The notes under the pieces are model-generated. The model saw only the letters and a list, made by a program, of their open reading frames with translations, searched no databases and had not been told where the DNA came from. Shown here one piece after another: positions 1-9,970 of a stretch of 64,000 nucleotides of DNA; the first letter of the stretch is position 1, and each line of letters begins with the position of its first letter. Source of the stretch: Macrocystis pyrifera (lineage: Eukaryota; Sar; Phaeophyceae; Laminariales; Laminariaceae); NCBI GenBank assembly GCA_031763025.1, contig JASSKH010000001.1:6567024-6631023 (forward strand), read 5' to 3'. Both the position numbers and the translations under genes were made by a program.

Positions 1-301
1 CTAAACGCAGATAGGACTACGAAGTGAGAAGTTCTTATATCAGCAGAGGAACGATCGGTAGCCGTAGGAAAGTTCTGTAGGCGTACATCAGATAAGAGGA
101 ATTGAGAGCTTGTGGCGTGGGGTGGGACGAGTATATCTGGGCGTCGAGTCCCGCCCCCCTACCTCTCACTTCTCTACCAGAGCACCTCCTCAGCTCTCGC
201 CATCAATAAGAAGATCTAAATCAGAAGAAGCGAAGCACTGCTTTCCAGCTGCCAGAACAACCTGTGTCCCTTACCACTACCCTAGAGCGGCCTCCGCTTC
301 A
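1..301 (+). repeat. Left LTR of LTR-A (3' part only)
   Basis: Bases 6-301 align almost base for base with 1116-1425 and with about 18355-18651. The end GCTTCA is the last position common to all three copies; the sequences after it differ, which fixes the LTR edge at 301. The 5' part lies outside the window. Confidence 0.65.
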
Positions 302-305
302 TATC

Positions 306-358
306 TGGCGTCGTCGGCAGGACTCGAACCTGCGCGTGAAATCACAATGGGTTTCCAA
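306..358 (+). other. Extended primer-binding site complementary to a tRNA-Ser 3' half
   Basis: The site starts TGGCGTCGTCGGC four bases after the LTR end. Read on the minus strand (358 to 306) it is the 3' half of a class II tRNA: anticodon-loop sequence TTGGAAA, anticodon-stem 3' side CCCAT, a variable arm that can fold as GTG-ATTT-CAC, a T arm GCAGG-TTCGAGT-CCTGC, acceptor strand CGACGAC, discriminator G and CCA. The long variable arm and overall similarity point to tRNA-Ser, apparent anticodon GGA. The match stops at the anticodon loop: the 5' anticodon-stem strand and the D arm are absent. A usual primer-binding site is about 18 nt, so 53 nt is unusual. Confidence 0.7.
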
Positions 359-701
359 GCAGGCGAGGAGGAGGCCAAGACGCCGAGCCCCACCGGGATG
401 CTCCACTCGACGTCTTCTGGCGGTGAGCAACGCTGCTTGCCGACTATTGCCGAGACCCCAGACATTGCTACCCTGGGAACATCTCGACGATTACGGCTAC
501 CAGCGGTTCCGGTTCACACGAAACTACTGTTTCGTCTACCGGGCCATCGCCCCCTGAGCCTGCCTCAAATTGGCGGCTCCATACGCGCTTGTTTCAGCAT
601 GCGCGCATTTCTTGTGACAGCGTTGAACCCGCGAACGACGGGCTTCCTCCAGCTGCCACGGTGTTGACACCACCGCTGTCCCTGAGCTCGAGGGACAGCC
701 C

Positions 702-1425
702 CGTCTCTCTTCTTTAGTCTCCCTTTCAGTGGTTGTTGTCAGCGAACACCCCCTCTTCGTAGTGTTTGGGTCTTATGACGAGGTGTGGGGGGATCTATAG
801 CCTCATTTCTTTTGTTTCGAATAGCCGCATCTTCGACCACCTTTTTCCTGGCCGTTTGGGATGAACTTTGTCATTACCCTCCGACAATCTTGTGGTCTAC
901 ATATACGACTATTCAGGGTGGTCTAATGTGATATGAGTAGAGTATTCATGGGCTATATATATAGATAATACGTTGCAGTCTTGTAGTCTCACGAGTACAA
1001 GAATAATCCAAAGAATGGATTAGCCCGGCGGATATTCCGTTAGTTGAGAGTGACGTCCTCTTAGTAATGTTCCATAGGGCGGAGAGCCCGTTAGATGAGA
1101 GTAATGTTCCTTAGCGCAGATAGGACCACGAAGTGAGAAGTTCTAATATTAGCAGAGGAACGATCGGTAGCCATAGGAAAGTTCTGTAGGCGTACATCAG
1201 TTAAGAGGAATTTAGGAGAGCTTGTGGCGTGGGGTGGGACGAGTATATCTGGGCGTCGAGTCCCGCCCCCCCACCTTTCACTTCTCTACCAGAGCACCTC
1301 CTCAGCTCTCGCCATCAATAAGAAGATCTAAATCAGAAGAAACGAAACACTGCTTTCCAGCTGCCAGAACAACCTGTGTCCCTTACCACTACCCTTACCA
1401 CTACCCTAGAGCGGCCTCCGCTTCA
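702..1425 (+). repeat. Right LTR of LTR-A
   Basis: About 724 bp, matching 17944-18651 along its length and the left LTR over its last 310 bp. The start is uncertain: similarity to the solo LTR begins at GTCTCTCT, where the solo copy has the expected TG and this copy has CG. Inside is a short internal duplication (about 1029-1118) around the words CCGTTAG and GAGAGTAATGTTCC. The end at 1425 is sharp. Confidence 0.6.
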
Positions 1426-2379
1426 CACTGTGGTGTGCCCCGGCTATGCGGCTGCTGCAGTGCCCACCCCTGCTGCTGCTGCGGCCGCGGCGGGCCTCCC
1501 GGGCCCCAGGGTGCCTGTGAGGGCCCGTTAAAGGTCGTGAGCTGGCGACTAGCCCGCCTCCCCCCCGCCTCCTGCTGATACGAACTCCCTCCACCCGACG
1601 CGCCCGGAAACTCGTTTCCGGGAAAAAAAATGGTCGTTGCGCTGCGATGGGGCATGTTGCATGGAGTTGGCTGCTCGCGGTTCCCATACGAGCCGTTCCC
1701 ACGCCCCCTACCCTGCGAAGTGTAACCCCCTCTACCCCCCCAACCGTGTGAGCTCCTTGGTGTACTATCTGCCGACCCTCAAAGTGCACGTTCCTACTCG
1801 TACCCCGGCTGCCCAGGGTATTTGCTCGCCAAACGAGTCAAATATTTCCCGTCCCGTCCCGTCACGATTCTCAGTCACTGTGATAAGCCTTGGGTTTAAC
1901 GCTGCTGTTGAAGTAGGAATATACTGCTGTAAGTAAGAGCTTGCACGCTGATTCGAGTAGGCAGGAAGGACAACAGCAATAATACTGTGTATAGGATAGT
2001 AATAGTTTACATCCTACTGCTGCTGTGCCGTGATGCCCTGATGTACTCGAAAATCAACAGAGATCTTGCCATTTTTGTACTGGACCATCAATAACGATGC
2101 AAGGTGCTTCCACGTGTCCCTACGGGTTCTGCGCCATGCTTCCGTTGAGTTCAATCCCTCAGGAGCGACAGTGCTATCACCGAGGCGGACAAGATGATGA
2201 CCTGAGTCGCGGCCGGAGATCTGATTGGAGAACGAAGGTCGCGCCTAAGGTATCCGTCTCAGATTCGTAGCAAGCGGGGACAGACGATGCAAGCGTACGT
2301 ACGTGCTTGGAGTCGAGACCCATGAATTGTTTTAAAACCGCTACGTACGTATTATCGTACAGTAGCTGGACTGTATATC
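1426..2379. other. No gene recognised; GC-rich then mixed sequence
   Basis: Bases 1430-1640 are GC-rich with short CTG runs. A perfect 9-bp stem with a 2-nt loop lies at 1603-1622, followed by eight A. It resembles a bacterial terminator, but in this setting I read it only as a palindrome. Bases 1640-2379 show no coding signal, known repeat or RNA gene that I can support. Confidence 0.4.
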
Positions 2380-2715
2380 AAGAACAGGAACGGAAACGGA
2401 AAGAACGCTCGAAGACGAAATAACAGAAATTCTCGCAGCGACAACGGAGAAGGAACAACAGGTAAGACTAGAGCGGATAGTGAAACGAAAAGGAGGCTGA
2501 GAATAGGATCATGGAACGTATGTGGCTTCGCCACGGAAGAACGAAAAAAAATAGGAACTGCCGAACAAGTAAGTAAGCGCGGCCTAGACATAGTTGGAAT
2601 TCAAGAGTCGTGGGAGAAAGAAGGAGGGGAGCTAGGATGCAAAGTCGGAGAGTACGCATGGATATGGAAAAAGAAGAAGAGACAGAATAGCAAGAATCGG
2701 AAGGCGGGGGGAAAA
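2380..2715 (+). pseudogene. LINE-A fragment: linker and start of endonuclease domain
   Basis: Matches the plus-strand LINE-A copy at about 60286-60610 and the minus-strand copy near 6000-6310. It encodes the basic linker and the first endonuclease motif (SWNVCGFATEE), followed by a GIQESWEKEG-like motif that would carry the catalytic Glu. Base changes and short indels break the frame. It stops abruptly near 2715, where a LINE-B 3' region begins. It cannot make a working enzyme. Confidence 0.75.
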
Positions 2716-3284
2716 AGAACCAAAGTAAAATAAAAGGTAAGCCGAAGCACACAGCACCCACCAGGTAGCGGCAGCAGGTTGTGGCACCGGTAGCATAGCC
2801 AGGTTCTCCCTGCTAGTCCGCCTGGTACCTTGCTACCCTGTCTGCCGTCTCCGTCCTGCGTTCGTCAACTCTGTCCGACCCCTTGGCGTCAGAGAGTTCG
2901 AGACAAGCAGAGCAGGCTCATCATCCACCCACCCCACACCACTCCTTCAATACAAAGGCTTATCAATCGAAGAAAGCGAAAGAAAGAAATTAAATGAAAA
3001 TCATAAAGAATCAGCACTAGAAAAAAACAACAAAGAACACAAGGGAACACCACGATCGAACCAGTTGCACCAGTTGGTGGCACGAGTAGCATAGGCATGT
3101 TCTACTTCCTAGTCGGCCTGGTGCCTTGCTACCCTGTCTGCCATCTCCTTCCTACTTTCGTTTATCGCAGTTTTTCTGCTACTCCTCCTGTTCGCCCCCC
3201 CCTCTCCGCATTCCTTTGGCCGGATTTTCCGCCGCTTACCTCTCACCAGAACTTACACTGCTTTAAAGTACTGCTTGTACTCGT
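2716..3284 (-). repeat. LINE-B 3' UTR fragment
   Basis: Carries the ordered blocks seen in LINE-B 3' regions at 24900-25400, 40920-41800 and 54900-55330: CCAGGTAGCGGCAGCAG, CTGCTAGTCCGCCTGGTACC, GTTCGTCAAC, a second TAGCATAGGCATGTTCTACT block, and CTTGCTACCCTGTCTGCC. On this strand the element reads right to left. The terminal tail with the ACATTAAACCG core is missing, so the 3' end is truncated where it joins the LINE-A fragment. Confidence 0.7.
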
Positions 3285-3873
3285 TCATGTCACGCAGGGG
3301 CTGCGGCAAGGCTGCGTGCTCTCACCGTTACTGTCCAACGTATTCTTCGCTGCTGCGTTACACGTCGTACCAGAACGCCTGGGCCAAGACGAAGCCGTCG
3401 TAAGGGGTTTGGTCCGACTGAGTGATGCTGGAGTAGTTGGAACGGAGGAGCAGGAGTCGTTGGCGTGCGTGTGCAGGGCTGTATGGGGCATGTTGTACGC
3501 CGAGGACGCAGGACTTGTCTCGAACTCGGCTGAGGAGCTCGCAAAAATAATGACAGTGATCGTGACTGTCTTCAAAGCATCAAGCCTCACGGTGTTGGAA
3601 ACGAAGACAAAGACAATGACTCTACGAACACCAGACCAGAAAACCCTCGCACCACCGCTCGTCATCGAAGCAGCAGGCCAGAGGTATAGGCAGACGGCCC
3701 AGTTATCATACCTAGGCGGCATTATCCACGAAAACGCTGACCTCTCGCTCGGAATCGACCGATGGATCCGTCTCATCCGAGCATGCCTCAAACGGTTCGG
3801 CCCGGAGCTCTATGATAGGACGACCGACCCTGCCAGCTTGAAAGTCCGAATGCTGAAGGCCGAAATGATACTC
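3285..3873 (+). pseudogene. LINE-B reverse transcriptase fragment
   Basis: Plus-strand reading frame that starts inside the RT domain at [15 protein letters not shown] (motif B region), passes the catalytic box, and continues through the thumb ([14 protein letters not shown]) to VRMLKAEM. The catalytic box reads YAED instead of YADD, a change expected to abolish polymerisation. The fragment is in inverted orientation relative to the LINE-B 3' UTR beside it. At 3873 it meets the truncated end of the minus-strand LINE-A copy, so two LINE families are fused tail to tail. Confidence 0.8.
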
Positions 3874-5283
3874 GTTGCAAACAACTACTGCGCGTTTCTT
3901 GACGTTCGCCGTCACCCTCCATTTCCTGGTGTATTCTAGCGCCTTCTCTATTTGTTTCTGCAATCCTTCGGGTGTTTCTGATATCCCCACGAAGTCATCC
4001 GCAAACATCAATCCCGATACCGTATCTTCCCCTACCGTGACTCCCTGCCTTGCTCCCTCGACTGCTACTATCAGGTCGTTAATATATATCTTGAATAAGT
4101 TAGGTGACAACGTACATCCTTGTGCAACACCTTGTAAAATATCAACATACTTCGATATTTCCCCGTCCAGCATCACAGCACTTCTCGCACATTCCGTCAT
4201 ATTTTTCATCGTTCTCCACATATCTAGAAAGAAACAGGACGTTGTTAGTCCCGCGTCTTTCCTACCTTGAATAATCTTACCTAAGGTGTACACATGGTCT
4301 ACGCAGCTACGGTTTGGCCTAAACCCTGCTTGTCCTTCGCTTATTTTGTCTTCCTTCTCCATCATCGTTCCCATTCTTTCGTTCAAAATCTTACAAAATG
4401 TTTTGCCTACTGTGCTTAGTAGCGTTATCCCTCTATAGTTCCCCGGGTCAGCCTTATCTCCTTTCTTGAATACATTTACTACTACTCCTTCTCTCTCTCT
4501 CCACCTCTTAGGTGCGTACTCGTTTTTCCATATCCAGTCATACAACATAACCGTCATGGTAAGCATTCCTTCTCCCCCGTACTTCATAAATTCATTCACT
4601 TTTTGGTCTGCCCCTGCTGCCTTTCTATGCTTAAGTTTAGCTACACACTTCTTTACTGCTTCCCTTGTGAACTCTCTCTGTAACCCTCCCGAACCACTGT
4701 CTTCCCTTTCTGATGTATCTACGTTCGCCTCTGCCCACGTGTTGATTTCCTTCTCGAATTCTGCATCGAGCGTTTCCTTGGCTGTGGGTGTTCCTAGCTT
4801 TCGGTAATGCCCTACTAGTACCTCCCTTTTCCCCTTCGAACTACTAACCATTTTACCGTTCTGTGCTCTTAGAGTAGCTATTCCCGTGTCTGCCTCTCCT
4901 GCTTGTTTGCTAAGTATCCCTTTTATCCCTGCCCACATCTGCTTCATCCCGCCCTCAAAGTCTTCATTCGTTTTATTTACTACGTCTTTCCATATCCCTT
5001 TCTTCTTCTTCTCTACCATCTCTTCTACCTTCTTTCTAGCTATAGCATATTCCTCCCACCCTGTCGAAGTTTTACTCGATGTATACCTTGCGTGTGCCTT
5101 TCTCCTTACTCTTATAGCCTATTTCGCTTCTTCATCCCACCATGTTACCGCTCTGTTGCACACTATCAACTTCTTCCCTATTACTTTACTTGCTGTGGTC
5201 TTGACCAACTGCTCCCATCCTTCCATTATCCTAGCTCCTGCATCATCCCTTGCTATATCGTTCCTTGTTGTACCTATTCTGTC
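3874..5283 (-). pseudogene. LINE-A reverse transcriptase domain, truncated
   Basis: RT of the non-LTR type. A second in-frame TAG lies at 5119-5121 (Glu in copy 2). From 5019 the frame is open. Landmarks counted from a Met at 5019: NYRGITLLSTVGK near residue 194, GFRPNRSCVDH near 232, FFLD near 263, GVAQGCTLSP near 297 and the catalytic FADD near 339. About 25 codons just after FFLD are deleted, removing the rest of motif A. Soon after VVCNE the frame leaves LINE-A and reads antisense LINE-B sequence, an artefact of the junction at 3873/3874. Confidence 0.8.
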
Positions 5284-5286
5284 CTA

Positions 5287-6171
5287 CAGCTCGGAAAATT
5301 TCTCTGCATGTTTGTCCATCTCTTCTTGGAACTCTTCCCGTTTCTCTTTTACTTCTTGTTTATCTATTCTCCATCGATACAATTTCCTACCTCTTCTATG
5401 TTTGATAACTCTCGTCTGTTGACTGTCTGTCCATATTAGACAGTGATCCGTAGTTCCTATGTCCGCTGCGCATACATGTAGTTCCGTTTCCTTACCACTT
5501 CCATTTTCTACTACTATAAAGTCAAGGATAGAGCTTTCTCCCTTTTGTATGTACTGTCTAGTCCATTCCGTTTCTGCCTTTTTTACTCTGTCGTTCAACG
5601 TTTTCATCTCGTTGTGCTTGAGGAACTTCAACATCTCTTCCCCATTTCTATTCTTTGTTACTTCTCCATATTGTCCAGTGTTCTCATTCAGTTTGCTTGC
5701 CCTCCCAATTCTTGAGTTAAAATCTCTCTCTAGTACTACTTCTCCTTGCCTCTTATACTTCTGTACATCTACTGCTACTTCTCCGAACTTCCTCTGTATA
5801 TCGTTTATCGTATTCTTCGACTCTGGGGGCATATATATGTTTCCGGAGAAGTAAAATTTCGCTCCCCGCTCCCCTGGAATCTTAATCCATATGCTTTCGT
5901 CGAATTTAGTGTCTTTGATCACATCTATTATGTCACACAGGTATTCTTTGACTAGGAACCCCACGCCCCCCGCCCCCCTACTCTTGCTATTCTGTCCCTT
6001 CCTCTTTTTCCCTATCCATGCGTACTCTCCAATTTTGCATCCTATCTCCCCTCCTTCTAACTCCCACGACTCTTGAATTCCCACTATATCTAGGTCGCGC
6101 TTACTTACTTGTTCGGCAATTTCGATTATTTTGCGCTCTTCCGTGGCGAAGCCACATACGTTCCATGATCC
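5287..6171 (-). pseudogene. LINE-A endonuclease domain
   Basis: Apurinic/apyrimidinic-type endonuclease that would nick target DNA to start target-primed reverse transcription. Visible motifs: GIQESW (catalytic Glu), DFNSRIG (metal and catalytic Asp/Asn; the preceding Gly is changed to Arg), SSILDFIVVENG, and TTDHCLIW (the terminal Asp-His pair). The first motif, around WNVCGFATEE, is out of frame because one base is missing near 6172 compared with copy 2. A TAG at 5284-5286 replaces a Leu codon and ends the open frame after FSEL. It is broken at both ends. Confidence 0.8.
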
Positions 6172-6335
6172 TTTCTCAGCCTCCTCTTCGTTTCACTATC
6201 CGCTCTAGTCTTACCTGTTCTTTCTCCGTTGTCGCCACGAGGATTTCTGTTATCTCTTCTTTGAGCATTATTTTCGTTTCCGTTCCTGTTCTTATCTGCT
6301 TGTTCTGCGCCCCTATGTTTCTCCCCCATTCCCTT

Positions 6336-6731
6336 TCAGCCACTTGCTGTTTCCTGCCCCTCCCTACCTTCGTTCACCCTAGGGCTACGTCTTAGTTTCG
6401 TTATTCCATTAGCTATACATACTCTCCATCCTAGTCTTCTAACCCATGCCGACACTTTTTCTGTCTCTATCCTCTGCCACTCCATGCTCGCTTTCAGCTT
6501 CAGAGTGACTCGAAAGTGTTCTCCCTCTCGTTCTACGTTTCCTATTGCAAAGCAATACAGTCCTACTTCGTCGCACTTCCTCTTGAACTCAATCCTTGTC
6601 ATGTCGCTAGAAACTCCAAATATCAGCACTACTAGTACTTTACCCTGCCAATCTGTCTTTCTCCACCCACCCTTCCTCACCGTCTTTCTCCTAATCTCTT
6701 CCGAGAATATCTCCAGATTGTTTGTGTTCAT
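6336..6731 (-). pseudogene. LINE-A N-terminal region (131 aa)
   Basis: Starts MNTNNLEIFSEE, has a basic stretch, and ends ETASG followed by TGA. In the other copy the same codon is TCA (60239-60241 region), and the frame there runs on into the endonuclease. I therefore infer that the intact element has one long ORF in which this region is the N-terminal part, not a separate ORF1. The segment with EFKRKCDEVG and VERE-GEHFRVTLKLK looks like a small alpha/beta RNA-binding fold, but I recognise no named domain. The ATG matches the start in copy 2 at 59848. Confidence 0.65.
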
Positions 6732-6908
6732 AGTGGTAGTGGGAGGTGTTCAAGTTACTGGGACTTCCCAATCCTAGTAGTCGTTGAGGGTCTGGTGTCT
6801 TTCAGTTCTTTTGCCGGCGCACCACACTAAATAGTGTCTCCAACACGGGCTCGTAGCCTGGAGCCAAGTTCAACACCCTTCACACAAGTACCCCACGTTT
6901 GTGTCAGG

Positions 6909-8073
6909 GGGGGGGGGTGTATAAACAGTGCGCGGAACCGATCTTCGTCCCTTACGTTAAGCGCGATGACCCTCCCAATCGGGTGCCCGCTTCGCACTAC
7001 CACGCCCGCGCTTCCCGTGTTGGCCACCTTACAGGACAATATCGTGCCCGGCTCGCACCATTGTATCCCCCTCGCCATCCCCACCACCGCTCCGCTGTCC
7101 GTGTCATACTTCGCCACCGGCTCGACTAAGACCAGCTGTCGTTCGCTGGGCTGGGGATCCTTTACATATCCCTCGACCGCCATTCCCACAAATCCCCCAA
7201 CTTCCACCCGACGCGACAGTCGCAACTCCCATTGCAACGTCCCGTCATCCTCCCATGCTGCCTGGCCTACGGAATGCACCGGCAGCGATGGGGCTAACGG
7301 AGGGGAAGAGGCGGGTGTGAGTAGACCAACGGCGGGTTGCATTGCACAGTAGCGGTCCCAGGAATGCTTCGTGGCCGAGCTCCGCGGCTGGAGCGGCACC
7401 CACGGGGCCCCGGGCGACGGCTGGAACCCCTTGCCCTCCCCGAGCGAAATGGCGTTGTTGTGCGACCGAAACAAATGGCCCCCAAAAATAGCGTACGGCA
7501 AGTCCCGCACTATCCTTACCGAGATGTTCCGGGCTTTATTCTACGGGGGCAGCACAATCGGCAACACCGTCGATCCCACGATCTCCATGCTGGGGACCTT
7601 GCTACCTGCCGGGTTCGCAGCCTGCAGGGAACCCCTACCGCGACGGCTAAGCTTACGCCGTCCTGCGCTGACCCCCCATGACTGGACACTGCTCCAGTAC
7701 GCCAGCGAAATGTAGTTGCCCCCCTCGGCGCTTCTATCGAAGAGTGTTTCTTCCGGAATACGCCCCGCCACTCTCCGAGGGTCCCAGAGCCTGCCGTGGA
7801 CCCACAACTGCTGTCCGGTCCGCGTCGCTGCCAACCTATCATCGACCCCCGTGTCCGCGTCCGGCGGGGGAAATGACGCACCCCCCTTGTTCCTCGGAGG
7901 CGAGTGCTTCCCCGGGGCGCGCCTTCAGGCGTCCTGCGCGTCGTCGCCCTCGCCGCCTGCCGATTCTATGTCCTCGTCGAAGAATGCGGCTACAAGGTCG
8001 ACCTGTTCGTCGGACAGGGCGTACAACCTGCGCTTAGGGCGCGAGACCTCGCGTCCCCCCTCGCTCTGGTTCG
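6909..8073 (-). pseudogene. Gypsy-1 retropepsin-like protease region
   Basis: After the gag stop the next frame reads RRLYALSDEQVDLVAAFFDE, then shifts. From about 7834 it encodes LWVHGRLW, then LFDRSAEGGNYIS, where retropepsins have a D-S/T-G-A active site; here the triad is changed to DRS with an extra codon. Downstream are PIVLPP, a TAG at 7541-7543, DLPYAIFGGHLFRSHNNAIS (the ILG-type second motif, altered) and EGKGFQP, all typical of gypsy proteases. The last part, NTGSAGVVVRSGHPIGRVIA, resembles the spacer between protease and RT. The frame runs 27 residues into LINE-A before stopping, an artefact of the junction. Confidence 0.65.
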
Positions 8074-9968
8074 TTACACGCTTCTTGCTGGCATGAGCTT
8101 GAAGTAGCCCGCGGGGATCAGGGAGTCATCATGGTTAAACGGACAGTCGTGGCGGGGGCAGGATCCCTGGAATGCAAATGCGAAGCAAATCGTATGCCGC
8201 GACAAGAGCGCGGCACGCTCCTGGCGTGGGGCGTCTGCCCGTGGCAACCCCGATGGCCCCGCGGAACAGGTGCTCCACTCCTTTCCCGTACCTTGATCGC
8301 TCCCCCGGGGCGACCCCTGCACGCGGGGGGGCCGCGCAGAGGGACCCTCCTTCCCAAAGGGCACCCCGTGCTGACCCGGCGTGGAGGGTGTCTGGTTGGT
8401 GATCACCGCGACGGCTCCGTGGCTCCACTCTTCGAAGCCGTTCTCGTACCGGCCCATCGCGGCCAACCCGTCCTTGCTGTTGCCCTTGGAAGCTGCCTCC
8501 CCTAGGAGCGCGGCTATACCGGCGCGCGACTAGCGGAAACGGTGCCGCGTACTTGCTATTGATTCGGTACCTACGGATGCGAGGGGCTGTGACGTCCCGA
8601 AGCTTCCCCTTAGTGAATCGTGGGGGGCCTGCTGGTACACCGAGCGGCGAGTGGACACGAGGGCGACCATTCCCACATAAAATGCCTTGGTCTTCTCGCC
8701 TCTAGACACCATGGGAGCACCCAAGGGGTTCAAGAAATCTACCTGCAGCGGCCGGATCTCTTCATGTATACGCAGGAATCGCTCGTGCACCACCCCCTGC
8801 AAGCCGGACTGGTCGAACGCGCTCGGTAATAATGGTTGGATCAGGCGCTCCAGGAGGTCCGTCAGCTGCTCCTCAGTGATATATCTCCAAACAAATGTCG
8901 CTTCTGACATGTGAGGACGGACCGGGTCGGCCGTGAAAGCCCGGTATAGCACCACTAGCCGGCGCGCGGCGGCCTTCCACGCCTCCGTGCCATCTACCGT
9001 CACGGCGTTCAGCGCCGCTTCGGCTGCTTCCTTGGATCCCGACTGCTATAACACCTCGCGTACTAACTTTCTCAGCCATTCAGTCGCGGATACCTTGCGG
9101 GCCTCGATTTGAATAAAAGAGCCGTCTATGGTCGGCACCTCGACCAGTTCGGTGGACAAGAGTTTATCATACGTGCCCAAATGGTCGCCTAGGACGTCCT
9201 GCAATAACTCCCTGCGCAGCGGCGTCATGTGGTCCAATGAGGGGCGGTGATGCGACAAGCCCGAGATAAAAGGGAGGTCTGGCGTGAACGCCCAGACCCC
9301 ACCGTCCGTCGTGCTGAGCACCTTCGCTAGCTTGTCTTGAAACAGTACCGCGTTATTGGCAATCGACAGCACCTCCTGGCACGCCCCCGTGTAGATGGGC
9401 CCCGTGACTTTGCTGTGCATCTTGCCCCAAATTTGCTTGATCGCCTTGTTGGGATCTTGCAACCCCCTTGGCACGCGCATCTCACCTGCCCCCATCGGCG
9501 CGGCGTGGGCCGCTGGTGCCGCTGGTGCCGCTGGCGCTGCTGGCGCTGGTACGCCGTGGTGGGCCAGGAGTTGCTGCGCCTCTAGAGGGACTTGTTGAGG
9601 AAGCGTTTGTGCTGTGAGGAGGGGCCAAGGCGGCGTGCCCTGCGGTATGGGAGGCTGCCACTGCTGTGGCGGGGCCTGCGATAGAGGAGGCTGCCCCTGC
9701 TGCGGCGGGTCCTGTGATAGGGGAAGCTGCCACTGCTCCGGCGGGTCCTGCGGTAGAGGAGGCTGCCACTGCTGCGGTGAAGTCCCTGGTGCAGCGGGGG
9801 TGTCACCTGGCCGGGAGGTGGTCCGTAGTAGGGCCCATGCGGCAGTGGTCTCGGATCTAGAGGGGACTGCACGGGGCCCCCTGTCGTCAAATTGATCGGG
9901 GCAAGGAACGCAGACGTGGTCAGTAGCGGGTGGCTCAGCAGTGTACCCCTGGACTACGGCAAATATCT
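8074..9968 (-). pseudogene. Gypsy-1 gag-like protein with a CCCH zinc-finger motif
   Basis: One frame runs from about 9968 to 8074, interrupted only by TAG at 9046-9048 and 8530-8532. Order: Pro/Gln-rich repeats (about residues 60-110), an Ala/Pro linker, a helical region likely to be the capsid (GKMHSKVTGPIYTGACQEVL through FVWRYITEEQLTDLLERLI), a Gly/Ser/Arg-rich stretch, and near the C-end a motif C-x8-C-x4-C-x3-H (CFAFAFQGSCPRHDCPFNH). A CCCH finger instead of the usual CCHC knuckle is uncommon for gag. The role, RNA packaging in a virus-like particle, is inferred from position. No start codon is assigned. Confidence 0.6.
9630..9790 (-). repeat. 36-bp in-frame tandem repeat in gag
   Basis: About four imperfect 36-bp units. 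In the gag frame each encodes twelve residues of the type PLSQDPPQQWQP, with small variations such as PPEQWQLP and PPQQGQPP. The repeat preserves the reading frame, as expected of a flexible, low-complexity gag spacer. Confidence 0.7.
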
Positions 9969-9970
9969 AT

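Larger units (their letters stand above)
1..1425 (+). mobile_element. LTR-A: LTR retrotransposon remnant with very short interior
   Basis: Two direct repeats flank a 400-bp interior. The left repeat runs off the window start and ends at 301; the right one spans about 702-1425. Both end in GCTTCA, and a tRNA-complementary primer-binding site begins four bases after the left one, so the pair behaves as LTRs in plus orientation. The interior (302-701) contains no gag, RT or integrase that I recognise. It therefore resembles a non-autonomous or internally deleted element (TRIM-like). A target-site duplication cannot be tested because the left end is outside the window. The purine tract expected just before the right LTR is weak. 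Confidence 0.6.
3874..6908 (-). mobile_element. LINE-A copy 1: 3'-truncated non-LTR retrotransposon
   Basis: The same sequence occurs inverted at 59670-64000. The 5' end is placed at about 6907-6908 because the two copies share sequence up to CCTGACACAAACG and differ beyond it. Order on the minus strand: 5' UTR (about 6735-6908), N-terminal region, endonuclease, reverse transcriptase. The copy stops at 3874, just after the RT catalytic region, so the thumb and C-terminal Cys/His motif are missing. Frameshift, nonsense changes and an in-frame deletion make it inactive. Non-LTR class is clear from the endonuclease-RT order; the clade is not certain. Confidence 0.85.
6909..9970 (-). mobile_element. 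Gypsy-1: gag-protease part of a Ty3/gypsy-like element
   Basis: A GC-rich block on the minus strand with a continuous gag-like frame (two internal TAG codons), a frameshift, and then a retropepsin-like frame (one TAG). It ends abruptly at the 5' end of LINE-A copy 1, exactly where RT would be expected. Neither LTR nor primer-binding site is found at the upstream end (9970 onward), so the remnant is cut at both sides. Base composition is clearly richer in G+C than its flanks. Confidence 0.7.

Noticed and set aside
306-358. A complete tRNA-Ser gene on the minus strand
   Set aside because: The 5' half (D arm and 5' anticodon stem) is absent, and the match begins just after an LTR end, as a primer-binding site does.
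1603-1630. Rho-independent terminator (9-bp stem plus A8)
   Set aside because: No bacterial gene lies near it and the window is eukaryotic repeat DNA; kept only as a palindrome.
3875-5439. Plus-strand frames rich in Ser/Phe/Leu over LINE-A copy 1
   Set aside because: Antisense of purine-rich LINE-A coding sequence; the minus strand carries clear endonuclease and RT motifs.
3712-9968. UAG reassigned to an amino acid, because several frames are interrupted by in-frame TAG
   Set aside because: The sites replace different residues in sister copies (Leu, Glu, Trp), TGA and TAA interruptions also occur, and frameshifts accompany them. Ordinary decay explains all.
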